Shown here: positions 8,881 through 17,061 of the stretch, piece by piece | Numbering within the stretch: the first letter of the stretch is position 1 | Layout: each line of letters begins with the position of its first letter | NCBI RefSeq assembly: GCF_009856445.1 | Contig: NZ_WMFA01000013.1 | Location: 27,109-91,108 of the forward strand | From: Halobacillus litoralis | Lineage (GTDB): Bacteria; Bacillota; Bacilli; Bacillales; Halobacillaceae | Direction of reading: 5' to 3' | Length of the DNA stretch: 64,000 bases | Position numbers and translations under genes: made by a program | Notes under the pieces: generated by a model | The model's input: the letters and a program-made list of their open reading frames with translations, nothing else | Databases searched by the model: none | What the model was told of the DNA's origin: nothing

Positions 8881-9321
8881 TCAAACTTCCATCCGCATAT
8901 CTACGTGAGGAATTCCATCTTCAAGATAAACCTCTGAAACTTCCTTGAATCCAAAAGAGCCGTAAAAATGGCGCAGGTGCTCCTGCCCATGCAGCGAGAT
9001 GTGTTTGACCTTAAAATCTTCCTTCAAAACTTTGATGGCACGGTCCATCACCTGACGAGCATAGCCACAACCCCGATGCGCTTCTTTAACAAGCACACGG
9101 CCAATACTATGGTAATGTTCCCCTCCATCTGGCGGGACAATGCGGCAGTACGCCACCATCTCCCCTTCTTTTTCCAGCCATATATGTAAACAATCCTCGT
9201 CTTTTCCGTCGACTTCAGGGTAAGGACATTCCTGTTCAACAACAAAAATCTCGACCCTTGTCTGCAGAATCCCATACAATTCCTTCTTCGTAAGTTCAGC
9301 GAATGTTTTATGTATCCACAT
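8881..9321 (-). CDS. GNAT N-acetyltransferase, ElaA type
   Basis: 146-residue GNAT protein. The N-terminal block LQTRVEIFVVEQECPYPEVDG is the ElaA signature, and the acetyl-CoA loop is GRVLVKEAHRGCGYARQVM. The C-terminal HFYGSFGFKEVSEVYLEDGIPHVDM is typical of the family. The acceptor substrate is unknown for ElaA proteins. The start is an ATG behind GGAGGG. It stands alone between two longer intergenic stretches. Confidence 0.85.
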   Translation of the reverse strand: MWIHKTFAELTKKELYGILQTRVEIFVVEQECPYPEVDGKDEDCLHIWLEKEGEMVAYCRIVPPDGGEHYHSIGRVLVKEAHRGCGYARQVMDRAIKVLKEDFKVKHISLHGQEHLRHFYGSFGFKEVSEVYLEDGIPHVDMRMEV

Positions 9322-9569
9322 GTTTCATCCCTCCATTTCCATAATTATCTTTTCAATATACCTCACTGCTTATGAACTGACAAAGCTTTAGGCGATCAAT
9401 CTGTATGAAACCAAATTCCTATCCAATCTACTGGCTTGAATCGTAATCACTAAATGTTTTTTGTCCTATGAAAATTTCTGTAGAAAAATGTCCTATTCTC
9501 GTTTTATCGATTCAGACGAAGGGGAAACTACGATTACGATTATTATTCTCACTAGAGAGGAGGAGCCTT

Positions 9570-10943
9570 ATGTTTTTAAAGTTGCTACCTGTATCTATAC
9601 AGAAGTATGCGAAAATGTCTAAACGCCAGCGAAAGCACGAAATGCAGATGACCTTATGGTACATGCCTTTTTTCTATATATTATTGTCCATAGTTTTTGT
9701 TGTGGTCACTTTGTTGCTGGATCTCATTTTTCAAATCGAGCAATACACGTTTGAATTTTTCAGGATCAATGCTGAAATCACCCGAATGCTGGTCAGTACA
9801 CTCATCGGGGGGATTCTGACACTGAGTGCTTTCACATTGAACTCCTTGCTTGTCGTATTGACGACATTTAGTGGTCAGTTCTCTCCCCGAATGCTCCTCA
9901 ACTTTGTCTCCGACCGCAGGACACAGCACGCACTTGGAATATTCAATGGGAATTTCGTCTATGTGCTTCTCGTCTTCCTGTTTATCGGAAACACGAGGCA
10001 CGAGTTTTTCGTAGCGGTTCCGATTGTTACCATTTTCCTTGCCTTTACTTCGGCCGTTACATTCATTTATTTCATCAACCATGCAACCACATGGATGCAA
10101 GTGCACAACATTACCGATACGATGAAGCATTCGTCTGAGCAGATGATTAACCAGACGCTCAGGAAAGACCTCGAACAGTACCGTGCAGAAGAACCGGGAG
10201 ACTTGATGGAAGCAGAGCGCTCGAATGAGAAGCCTATCGGAGCTATAAAATCCGGATACATTCAGATAGTGAATTATAGGAAGATGATCGAAGAAGCAAG
10301 AAAAGATAACATCATCATTCAATTTCACGCCCAAGTGGGTGATTATATTCTGAAGAACAACAAATTGCTCAGCTATTGGGGTCCAGGGTCTGATGACATT
10401 GATGAACAAAAGTATTGCAAGATGATTATTATTGATTACAAAGAAACAGAACTTCAGGATATTCAAATGGGGATGCATAAACTAGCGGAAATCGCGATTA
10501 AATCACTTGGAAACAACGACCCGAAAACCGCGACTAATACCATCCACCAGATGGCCGAGCTGATGCTTACCGTAGAGGATTACATTACCTTCACTCCTTA
10601 CTTGATGGATAACGAGGAACAGGTCCGTGTCATTCTTCTTTCCGAATCCTTTGATTCCTACATTTACCGTGGCTTCGGCTACATCCGGCACTACGCTCGT
10701 GACAATCACCTGATTATCACAGAGCTCGTTGATTCCATTGCGATGGTTGCCGAATCAATCGACAGTTCTAAGCACCACATGCTATGGGAATTTGCCTGCA
10801 GCACCATCGACCATATCGAAACAGAAGTCATCTACCAGTTGGACAAAACCTTCCTGTTAGAGGCTATGGAGAGATTATCAAAAGTAACCGACAACAAACT
10901 CGACTATTACTCTATCCACCGAAAGTTCTACCCTATCGATTAA
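9570..10943 (+). CDS. DUF2254 predicted membrane protein
   Basis: Integral membrane protein of 457 residues. Four hydrophobic segments occupy the N-terminal half: a first near residues 30-55, one at LSAFTLNSLLVVLTTFSG, one at FVYVLLVFLFIG, and one near ITIFLAFTSAVTFIYF. A long cytosolic C-terminal part follows. The LSAFTLNSLLVVLTTFSGQF block with QFSPR and the GIFNG turn is the DUF2254 hallmark. Function unknown. The frame extends 34 codons further upstream, but an AGGAGG site seven bases before the ATG at 9570 decides this start. Confidence 0.85.
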   Translation: MFLKLLPVSIQKYAKMSKRQRKHEMQMTLWYMPFFYILLSIVFVVVTLLLDLIFQIEQYTFEFFRINAEITRMLVSTLIGGILTLSAFTLNSLLVVLTTFSGQFSPRMLLNFVSDRRTQHALGIFNGNFVYVLLVFLFIGNTRHEFFVAVPIVTIFLAFTSAVTFIYFINHATTWMQVHNITDTMKHSSEQMINQTLRKDLEQYRAEEPGDLMEAERSNEKPIGAIKSGYIQIVNYRKMIEEARKDNIIIQFHAQVGDYILKNNKLLSYWGPGSDDIDEQKYCKMIIIDYKETELQDIQMGMHKLAEIAIKSLGNNDPKTATNTIHQMAELMLTVEDYITFTPYLMDNEEQVRVILLSESFDSYIYRGFGYIRHYARDNHLIITELVDSIAMVAESIDSSKHHMLWEFACSTIDHIETEVIYQLDKTFLLEAMERLSKVTDNKLDYYSIHRKFYPID

Positions 10944-11007
10944 ACTTAATGTGTTGATCACATTCTGGAAACGTGTTGCTGAACTTTACCAGGAATGAAG
11001 AATATCT

Positions 11008-11073
11008 AATGAAGAGTCATAGTTATCCTTGTGCAGGTAAAACCTAAAAGGATTGACAAGACTCTTCATTTTT
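11008..11073 (+). other. Nested inverted repeat upstream of czcD
   Basis: An 11-base perfect outer stem (AATGAAGAGTC at 11008-11018, GACTCTTCATT at 11060-11070) encloses a second pair ATCCTT/AAGGAT and an inner AGGT/ACCT hairpin, then a short T run. It may be the terminator of the DUF2254 gene, which ends 65 bases upstream. The TTGACA -35 box of the czcD promoter lies inside it, so a regulatory role is also possible. Confidence 0.55.
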
Positions 11074-11105
11074 CATACGTTATATATATGAACATATAAT
11101 CATAT
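11053..11105 (+). promoter_or_regulatory. czcD promoter region with CzrA/SmtB-like operator
   Basis: TTGACA at 11053-11058 is a good -35 box; an AT-rich -10 region follows. At 11086-11105 lies ATATGA-N8-TCATAT, in the form ATATGAACAT/ATAATCATAT. This resembles the zinc-responsive ArsR/SmtB-family (CzrA) operators that precede cation exporters. The repressor gene is not in the window. It sits 20 bases before the start codon of the zinc exporter. Confidence 0.65.
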
Positions 11106-11125
11106 ACAGTGAAAGGGGTGAGCAT

Positions 11126-12007
11126 ATGGGACATCATCACCACCATCATATCGATTCAACCACCGGTAAAATCAAAACAGCTTTTTTTCTCAATTTCTTT
11201 TTCACCATCATTGAATTGATCGGTGGTTTACTGACAAATAGTATGGCGATTCTGTCCGATGCTTTACATGACCTCGGAGACTCTCTTTCTCTCGGTCTCG
11301 CCTGGTTCTTACAGAAGTACTCAAAAAAAGAACAATCGGATCATTTTTCATTCGGGTATCGCCGTTTCTCGCTTTTAGCAGCTTTGATTAACAGCGTGGT
11401 CTTGATTGTCGGGTCTGTCTTCATTTTGACAGAGGCCGTCCCCCGTCTTTTGAACCCAGAGCAGCCCAACGCTGGTGGGATGATCGCTCTTTCCATCTTA
11501 GGGATTCTAGTTAACGGTGCAGCCGTTTTCCGCCTTAAAGGGGGAGACTCCATGAACCAGAAGGTCATGACCTGGCACCTGCTTGAGGATGTCCTTGGAT
11601 GGGTAGCTGTTCTTGTCGTCAGTGTTATCATGCTGTTTTTTGATGTACCGATTCTGGATCCAATTGCTTCCATTGGAATTACATTATTCATCTTATATAA
11701 TGTCTTGAAAAATCTCATTCAGACGATGCGTCTCTTTCTTGAAGGTGTACCATCAGGCGTTGACCTTGAGGGTCTATCAAGAAAAATCAATGATTTGAGT
11801 GATGTTCAATCCACTCACCACACCCATCTCTGGTCAATGGATGGAGAAAATCATGCCTTCTCCACTCACATCGTTGTACGTGCAGAGGCGACAAAGGATG
11901 AGATCTGTAAAGTGAAAGAAGAAGTCAAAGAAATCTTACATCCTATTTCACTCGAGCACATCACTCTCGAGATTGAATATGAAGACGAACCTTGTTCTCT
12001 GCAATAA
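11126..12007 (+). CDS. czcD: Cation diffusion facilitator (zinc exporter), CzcD type
   Basis: 293-residue CDF antiporter exporting Zn2+ and similar metals from the cytosol. It begins with a natural MGHHHHHH metal-binding tail. Six membrane segments follow; transport-site residues are visible in SDALHDLGDS (H/D in TM2) and TWHLLEDVLGW (H/D in TM5). The C-terminal cytosolic domain has HTHLWSMDGENHAFSTHI and SLEHITLEIE, the dimer/metal-sensing region. An ATG at the AGGGGTGAGC site is the start. The CzrA-like operator just upstream predicts zinc induction. Confidence 0.92.
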   Translation: MGHHHHHHIDSTTGKIKTAFFLNFFFTIIELIGGLLTNSMAILSDALHDLGDSLSLGLAWFLQKYSKKEQSDHFSFGYRRFSLLAALINSVVLIVGSVFILTEAVPRLLNPEQPNAGGMIALSILGILVNGAAVFRLKGGDSMNQKVMTWHLLEDVLGWVAVLVVSVIMLFFDVPILDPIASIGITLFILYNVLKNLIQTMRLFLEGVPSGVDLEGLSRKINDLSDVQSTHHTHLWSMDGENHAFSTHIVVRAEATKDEICKVKEEVKEILHPISLEHITLEIEYEDEPCSLQ

Positions 12008-12042
12008 AAAGAGTCCGGCTGATTCAGCCGGACTCTTTTTAC
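12007..12042. terminator. Bidirectional terminator (czcD / general-stress gene)
   Basis: AAAAAGAGTCCGGCTGA and its complement form a long GC-rich stem with a minimal loop, A run before and T run after. It separates convergent genes. The AGTCCGGCTG stem recurs at 27642. Confidence 0.9.
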
Positions 12043-12044
12043 TT

Positions 12045-12470
12045 TTACAGATCAAGACGTTCAGGTGTGTCTTGTCCTTGATTCATGTAGCGAATATTTT
12101 CCGGAAAGATTTGGAGCACGATATACTCAGGGTCTTCTTTGCCATCAAACCAGCGGTCCATATGGTCATTCCATAACTTGTCTTTAATCTCCTGGTCTTC
12201 ACGGATTTTTGCCTGTCCCTCGACTTCTAAATACGAATCTCCATAGCCTTCCCCTTCGTAACCAAGGAGGATATGGACATGGGGGTTCGCTTCGATTTCA
12301 TCCGCTTTATGAGTCTCCCTGTTCGTAGGGGTATAGAAAGTGAACTCATCGTCATTCCAAAACGTCATATAACGCGAATGAGGTTTATTATTTTTCACTG
12401 TAGCGAGTGTACCAACTTTATGTTGTTCCATGACTTCGTGGATCTTCTTTTTCAATTCTTCTTGATTCAA
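12045..12470 (-). CDS. Pyridoxamine-5'-phosphate-oxidase-fold general stress protein (YdaG/GS26-like)
   Basis: 141-residue split-barrel flavin-binding-fold protein. KVGTLATVKNNKPHSRYMTFW and the following FTFYTPTNRETHKADEIEANP block match the general-stress-26 family (B. subtilis YdaG), probable flavin- or F420-type oxidoreductases of unknown substrate. The start is TTG: AAAGGAG is eight bases upstream and no ATG fits. No sigma-B promoter could be read with confidence. Confidence 0.8.
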   Translation of the reverse strand: MNQEELKKKIHEVMEQHKVGTLATVKNNKPHSRYMTFWNDDEFTFYTPTNRETHKADEIEANPHVHILLGYEGEGYGDSYLEVEGQAKIREDQEIKDKLWNDHMDRWFDGKEDPEYIVLQIFPENIRYMNQGQDTPERLDL

Positions 12471-12678
12471 TGGAAAGCTCCTTTCCGTAATTCAATCTTT
12501 TTACAATTTCAGTTTTCCCTGAAAAATGGGAGATAAACCCTTCGATGCCCATTGACAGATCCGGGTATGCTAATGATATCTTCGACACATTGTCATTCTT
12601 TTTTCATAAATATACCAGGAAGCGACATGCATTACCCGTTACACTATTCATAGATCTGTTTTTCAGGAGGAAAACGTT

Positions 12679-13527
12679 ATGCTATGGAAAAAATGGACGC
12701 CGATCTTAATGGGCTCCGTTCTGATCGGCCTGCTCTTTTTTATGATTAACTCGAGACCCGGAAGTTCTGAACCGGTGGACCGCGAAGATATTGTGCCCAC
12801 ATTGTTCGTGCATGGATATAAGGGTGGCCCGCGAAGCTTTGAAACAATGATGGACCGAATGCAGAACTTGCAATGGGGACAGAAACACATGACGGTATAT
12901 GTCTCCAGCCGCGGAGATCTTACCATCCGAGGTGGGTTTGGTGAAACGCACAATCCATTCATCCAAGTGCTTTTCGAAAACAATCGGGCAAGTATTTATA
13001 ATCAAACCCATTGGCTTTCTGAAATCATGCGGCGGTTAAAAGCTGACTACAATATCCAACAAGTGAACCTTGTCGGCCATTCGATGGGAGGCCTTGCCTC
13101 AGTTAATTACCTTTTGAGTGAGCATCACTATTCTGTTCCCAGAGTAGAGAAACTGTCCGTCATTGCCAGCCCCTTCAAAGGCATTGAAAAAGAAGGCTAC
13201 TTTGCATCAAACTACGGAGCGGCAACGACTGACCTGCGGCCGGAGTCTGAAGCTTTAAAGCAGATGGTGCAGAACAAAGATCAATTCCCTAATGATGTGG
13301 AAGTGTTTGCTGTAGCCGGTGTCATCAATAACGAGGACCCTGAAGCTCAGCATTGGGACGGACTTGTCCACGCGTCAAGTGTGAGTGGATTGGAAGATAT
13401 CGTCCCTTTTGGACAATATGAAGAAAAGCGTCTCTACAACCCGCTGGCCACACATTCCGGCCTGCACGAACTCGAAGAAGTCGACCAACTCCTCAAAGAG
13501 TTCCTCTGGTCAGAGGAGGGCAAGTAA
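12679..13527 (+). CDS. Secreted/membrane-anchored alpha/beta hydrolase, DUF915 family
   Basis: 282 residues with an N-terminal hydrophobic anchor or signal (about residues 8-24). The alpha/beta hydrolase fold follows, with the oxyanion HGYKGG and the nucleophile S135 in LVGHSMGGLA. The region VFAVAGVINNEDPE and the LATHSGLHE histidine at the end complete the likely catalytic site. DUF915 proteins act outside the membrane; substrates are unknown. An AGGAGG site precedes the ATG, and a terminator follows. Confidence 0.83.
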   Translation: MLWKKWTPILMGSVLIGLLFFMINSRPGSSEPVDREDIVPTLFVHGYKGGPRSFETMMDRMQNLQWGQKHMTVYVSSRGDLTIRGGFGETHNPFIQVLFENNRASIYNQTHWLSEIMRRLKADYNIQQVNLVGHSMGGLASVNYLLSEHHYSVPRVEKLSVIASPFKGIEKEGYFASNYGAATTDLRPESEALKQMVQNKDQFPNDVEVFAVAGVINNEDPEAQHWDGLVHASSVSGLEDIVPFGQYEEKRLYNPLATHSGLHELEEVDQLLKEFLWSEEGK

Positions 13528-13613
13528 ACACAGATTGACCATTTTATACATTTATTTACATTTTTGCATTTAACCGGTGTACCAGGTCATACATTTATTC
13601 CCATGTAAAAAGT

Positions 13614-13643
13614 AAAAAGCACCCGCTCAACGGGTGCTTTTTC
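13614..13643. terminator. Bidirectional terminator (DUF915 / methyltransferase)
   Basis: AAAAAGCACCCG and CGGGTGCTTTTT form a perfect stem around a six-base loop. It lies between convergent genes and ends just before the methyltransferase stop codon. Confidence 0.88.
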
Positions 13644-13649
13644 TGTTGT

Positions 13650-14330
13650 TTATTTTTTTTCGAAGATAAAGATCCACATGAAGGTTAAGGCTTGTTTTAA
13701 TTCTTCATCCAGCTCGGCGATGTGATGGTCTTCCACCCCTCGTTTGTACACTCCCTGGCCCTCTACATGCGTCCACCCGGTCTCTTCTGCCATTTTTTGA
13801 AGTTCCCATGGCATCATCGTATTGCAAATGACCTCTTCTCCGTACACTCTCCGATAACTATTGATGCGCGGCATCGCTGTAGGTCCGAGTAAACCGACAC
13901 ACAAACGGCCACCCGGTCTTAAAATCCGCTTCATCTCTTCCAGACCTTTATAAGGGACTTCCGTCCATTCCAGTGAATTGATCGCCATCGCCGCATCAAA
14001 AGAGTGATCCTCAAACGGAAGATTTGTCAGGTCACCTTGGACAAATGAAATCCGCTCATCATTCACTCGTTCATTCGCTCGTCTCACCATGTCCTCTGAC
14101 AAATCAAGACCCGTAACATCAAAGCCAGCTTTGTAAAGGAGATAGGAGCCATAACCATCGCCGCATCCGAGATCAGCGATTTTCCCCTTAGTTACATGCT
14201 TGGTCAAAAAAGGAACGATTGTACACCTGCTTCCACCGTCCCACATCTCCCGACTTTTTGAGTTCCACATTTCTGCACGATCGTTCCATTGCTTCTCCGC
14301 TTCTTTATGCCAATTAAATGTTTGTGCCAC
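13650..14330 (-). CDS. Class I SAM-dependent methyltransferase
   Basis: 226-residue methyltransferase. Motif I is IADLGCGDGYGSYLL (SAM binding), motif II GLDLSEDMV, and later ISFVQGDLTNLPFED and AMAINSLEWTEVPYKGLEEMKRILRPGG, as in the Methyltransf_11 group. The N-terminal NWHKEAEKQWNDRAEMWNS stretch is seen in small Bacillus methyltransferases. Substrate unknown. The start is GTG behind AAAGGGATG. No operon partner. Confidence 0.82.
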   Translation of the reverse strand: MAQTFNWHKEAEKQWNDRAEMWNSKSREMWDGGSRCTIVPFLTKHVTKGKIADLGCGDGYGSYLLYKAGFDVTGLDLSEDMVRRANERVNDERISFVQGDLTNLPFEDHSFDAAMAINSLEWTEVPYKGLEEMKRILRPGGRLCVGLLGPTAMPRINSYRRVYGEEVICNTMMPWELQKMAEETGWTHVEGQGVYKRGVEDHHIAELDEELKQALTFMWIFIFEKK

Positions 14331-14426
14331 ACCATCATCCCTTTCAAAAATATTTCCTACCCTCCATTATAGCGGATCATAAAAGAGATGATAGCTCTAT
14401 TCTTGTCGAAGCTCGATAAAAAAGAG

Positions 14427-14455
14427 TTGCATGTTCCTTTTTTCAGCGTTATGAT
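14427..14455 (+). promoter_or_regulatory. Sigma-A promoter of the ribonucleotide reductase operon
   Basis: TTGCAT (14427-14432), a 17-base spacer and TATGAT (14450-14455). It is placed about 50 bases before the cobalamin riboswitch aptamer and is the only good match in the region. Confidence 0.7.
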
Positions 14456-14504
14456 AGAAACACAATATAAGCTAATTAAAAAATTAAAAAACACTATATA
14501 TAGT

Positions 14505-14668
14505 ATCTACGAATAGAAGATGCCACTAGGCTTAATAGGGAATCCGGTTAGAATCCGGAGCTGCCCCCGCAACTGTCATCACTCGCGAAATGGACATTCC
14601 ACTGTGCTTTGCACGGGAAGGACCTGAGTAAGATCGAGTGTCAGCCAGGAGACCTGTCTTCGTTCGTC
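14505..14668 (+). ncRNA. Cobalamin (B12) riboswitch
   Basis: Conserved elements occur in order: GATGCCACT, AGGGAATCCGGT with AATCCGGAGCTGCCCCCGCAACTGT, and the B12-box GTCAGCCAGGAGACCTG. The distal hairpin between them is ordinary. A terminator follows at 14750, so adenosylcobalamin binding probably ends transcription before nrdA. An open frame running through it (from 14609) is not a gene. Confidence 0.95.
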
Positions 14669-14749
14669 GCAGTTTCAACTTCTTCGGGGATTGAGAAGAT
14701 GAAGCGATGGAACGGAGGCTCTCTTGTCTTCTCTTCGTTTCATGGTTTC

Positions 14750-14786
14750 ATCCGCTCAATTTTCGTTGAGCGGATTTTTTTATTTT
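14750..14786 (+). terminator. Riboswitch-controlled terminator
   Basis: ATCCGCTCAA and TTGAGCGGAT form a ten-base stem, followed by TTTTTTTATTTTT. It lies between the cobalamin aptamer and the nrdA ribosome binding site, the usual position of a B12 expression platform. Confidence 0.9.
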
Positions 14787-14831
14787 TCCGTGTCCTGATT
14801 TCAATGAACCATTTTCAAGGAGTGAAAAAGA

Positions 14832-17045
14832 ATGGAAACCATAACAAGAAACACGTCCTGGCAAGAGAGAATTCAACAATGGGAAGAAGAATTCCCGCAC
14901 TTACATGTACAACGACTCATCGAAAAGTCCCCTACCCTCAAGAATGACAAACACGCATTCATTCTGGAATGTCTGGCGGAGATCGATGAAACGAGCCCTG
15001 ACTGGACATATGTAGCGAGTCGCATCCACCTGGAAGATATGTATGAAAAGTCCGCTCACAATCGATCCACATCCGAACCTTATAAGGACTTCTACGGGCT
15101 GATTCAAACATTGACCGAAAAGAACATTTACAGCAGGAATCTTCTTACATATTACACAAAAAAGGATATAGAAGAATTGGCAGACACGATTGTACCGGAT
15201 CGCGATCACCTCTTCACATACATTGGTTTGAAGACGTTAAGTGACCGGTACCTTGCGAAAAGTAAAGCGAAAGAAGTGTATGAACTCCCGCAAGAACGTT
15301 TCATGATCATCGCTATGGTGTTGATGGCAGAAGAAAAAGCATCCAAGCGCCTTCCTCTCGTTAAAGAAGCGTATTGGGCCCTGAGTCATTTGTATATGAC
15401 AGTCGCCACTCCTACTCTTGCCAATGCAGGAAAGCGGTACGGACAGCTGAGCTCCTGTTTCATAGATACCATCGATGATTCCTTACAGTCTATCTATGAC
15501 ACCAATACCGACATCGCCAACTTAAGTAAGCACGGCGGGGGCATCGGGGTTTACTTAGGGAAAATCAGAAGCCGTGGAAGTGACATCCGTGGATTTAAAG
15601 GCGTCTCATCAGGAATTCTCCCATGGATGAAACAACTGAACAATACGGCTGTCAGCGTGGACCAATTGGGTCAGCGTCAAGGTGCGGTGGCTGTATATTT
15701 AGATGTCTGGCACAAAGATATCTTCCCTTTCCTCGACAGCCGGTTGAATAACGGGGATGAACGCCAGCGAACGCATGACCTTTTCACAGGAGTTTCCATC
15801 CCCGACCTCTTTATGGAGGCCGTTGAAAATCGTGAAGACTGGTACTTGTTCGATCCTCATGAAGTTCGCACCATCATGGGCTATTCGCTGGAAGACTCCT
15901 TTGATGAAAAAAAGGGTGACGGATCTTTCAGGGAGAAATACGCCGCTTGCGTCGCCCATCCAAACCTTTCCAAAGAGAAAGTTCCGGCCATTGAAATCAT
16001 GAAGCGCATCATGATTGGTCAGCTTGAAACAGGCACGCCCTATATGTTTTACAGGGATGAAGTCAACCGTATGAACCCGAACGGTCACGCAGGTATGGTC
16101 TATTGCAGCAATCTTTGTACAGAGATCACTCAGAACCAGAAGCCGACCATTCAGGATGAACAATACGTAGAAGGCGGTAAAATCATTTCAGTGAAGACTC
16201 CAGGAGATTTTGTCGTCTGTAACCTGTCGAGCATCAACCTTGGGCGGGCCGTCACGAGCGGTGTACTTAAGCGCTTGATCGCCATTCAAGTTCGTATGCT
16301 CGATAATGTCATCGACCGTAATACCATCCCTGTTCTACAAGCACAGCTTACCAATCAATCTTACCGCGGTGTCGGGCTTGGCACCTTTGGATGGGCCCAC
16401 CTTCTTGCCAAGAAGAAGATTGCCTGGGAATCCGAGGAAGCACTCAACTATACACAGGAAGTGTATGAAGCTGTTGCTTATCATGCCATCGAAGCAAGCT
16501 CTGATTTGGCTGCCGAAAAAGGAAGCTACCCTCTATTCGAAGGATCCGACTGGCAAACAGGGGATTTTTTCATTAAACGAACGTTTGACCAAGAGGGGAC
16601 ATGGAACTGGAAAGTCTTGCAGGATAAGGTCTCTAAGAATGGAATGCGGAATGGATACTTGATGGCGGTTGCACCTAACTCCAGCACGTCTCTCATTGCA
16701 GGGAGCACAGCAAGCATTGACCCGGTCTTCAAAAAGTTTTATTCCGAAGAGAAAAAAGATTATAAAATCCCTGTCACCGCCCCTGACTTGTCTCATGAAA
16801 CTTATGGATACTATCCATCCGCCTATGATGTTGACCAACATGCTTCGATTAGGCAGAACAGCATTAGACAGAAATATATCGATCAATCCGTCTCCTTCAA
16901 CCTCTATGTGTGCAACAACATTCAGGCGAAAGAGCTGCTGGATTTGCATTTGTCAGCATGGAAACACGGATTGAAAACAACCTATTATACGCGGTCAACA
17001 TCCAGTCAGGGAGAATTTGATGATTGTGAAGTCTGCTCATCATAA
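14832..17045 (+). CDS. nrdA: Class I ribonucleotide reductase, large (alpha) subunit
   Basis: Reduces ribonucleoside diphosphates to deoxy forms using a radical from the adjacent small subunit. At 737 residues it has no clear ATP-cone at the N-terminus. Active-site cysteines are C209 (QLSSCFID), C429 in SNLCTEI with E431, and C463 (VVCNLSSINLG). The C-terminal shuttle pair is CEVC two residues from the end. The substrate/effector block LSKHGGGIGVYLGKIRSRGSDI is clear. It sits behind a cobalamin riboswitch and 16 bases before nrdB. It could be named nrdA or nrdE; the missing nrdI argues against a standard class Ib operon. Confidence 0.93.
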   Translation: METITRNTSWQERIQQWEEEFPHLHVQRLIEKSPTLKNDKHAFILECLAEIDETSPDWTYVASRIHLEDMYEKSAHNRSTSEPYKDFYGLIQTLTEKNIYSRNLLTYYTKKDIEELADTIVPDRDHLFTYIGLKTLSDRYLAKSKAKEVYELPQERFMIIAMVLMAEEKASKRLPLVKEAYWALSHLYMTVATPTLANAGKRYGQLSSCFIDTIDDSLQSIYDTNTDIANLSKHGGGIGVYLGKIRSRGSDIRGFKGVSSGILPWMKQLNNTAVSVDQLGQRQGAVAVYLDVWHKDIFPFLDSRLNNGDERQRTHDLFTGVSIPDLFMEAVENREDWYLFDPHEVRTIMGYSLEDSFDEKKGDGSFREKYAACVAHPNLSKEKVPAIEIMKRIMIGQLETGTPYMFYRDEVNRMNPNGHAGMVYCSNLCTEITQNQKPTIQDEQYVEGGKIISVKTPGDFVVCNLSSINLGRAVTSGVLKRLIAIQVRMLDNVIDRNTIPVLQAQLTNQSYRGVGLGTFGWAHLLAKKKIAWESEEALNYTQEVYEAVAYHAIEASSDLAAEKGSYPLFEGSDWQTGDFFIKRTFDQEGTWNWKVLQDKVSKNGMRNGYLMAVAPNSSTSLIAGSTASIDPVFKKFYSEEKKDYKIPVTAPDLSHETYGYYPSAYDVDQHASIRQNSIRQKYIDQSVSFNLYVCNNIQAKELLDLHLSAWKHGLKTTYYTRSTSSQGEFDDCEVCSS

Positions 17046-17061
17046 AAGGAGGAAAATCACC

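Noticed and set aside
9681..10478. 265-codon ORF antisense to the DUF2254 gene
   Set aside because: The plus-strand gene has a family signature, membrane helices and a ribosome binding site. The antisense product is His/Cys-rich without any motif and is a codon-bias shadow.
14609..14947. 112-codon ORF through the cobalamin riboswitch
   Set aside because: It starts inside the aptamer, crosses the terminator and overlaps nrdA in another frame; the RNA structure explains the sequence.
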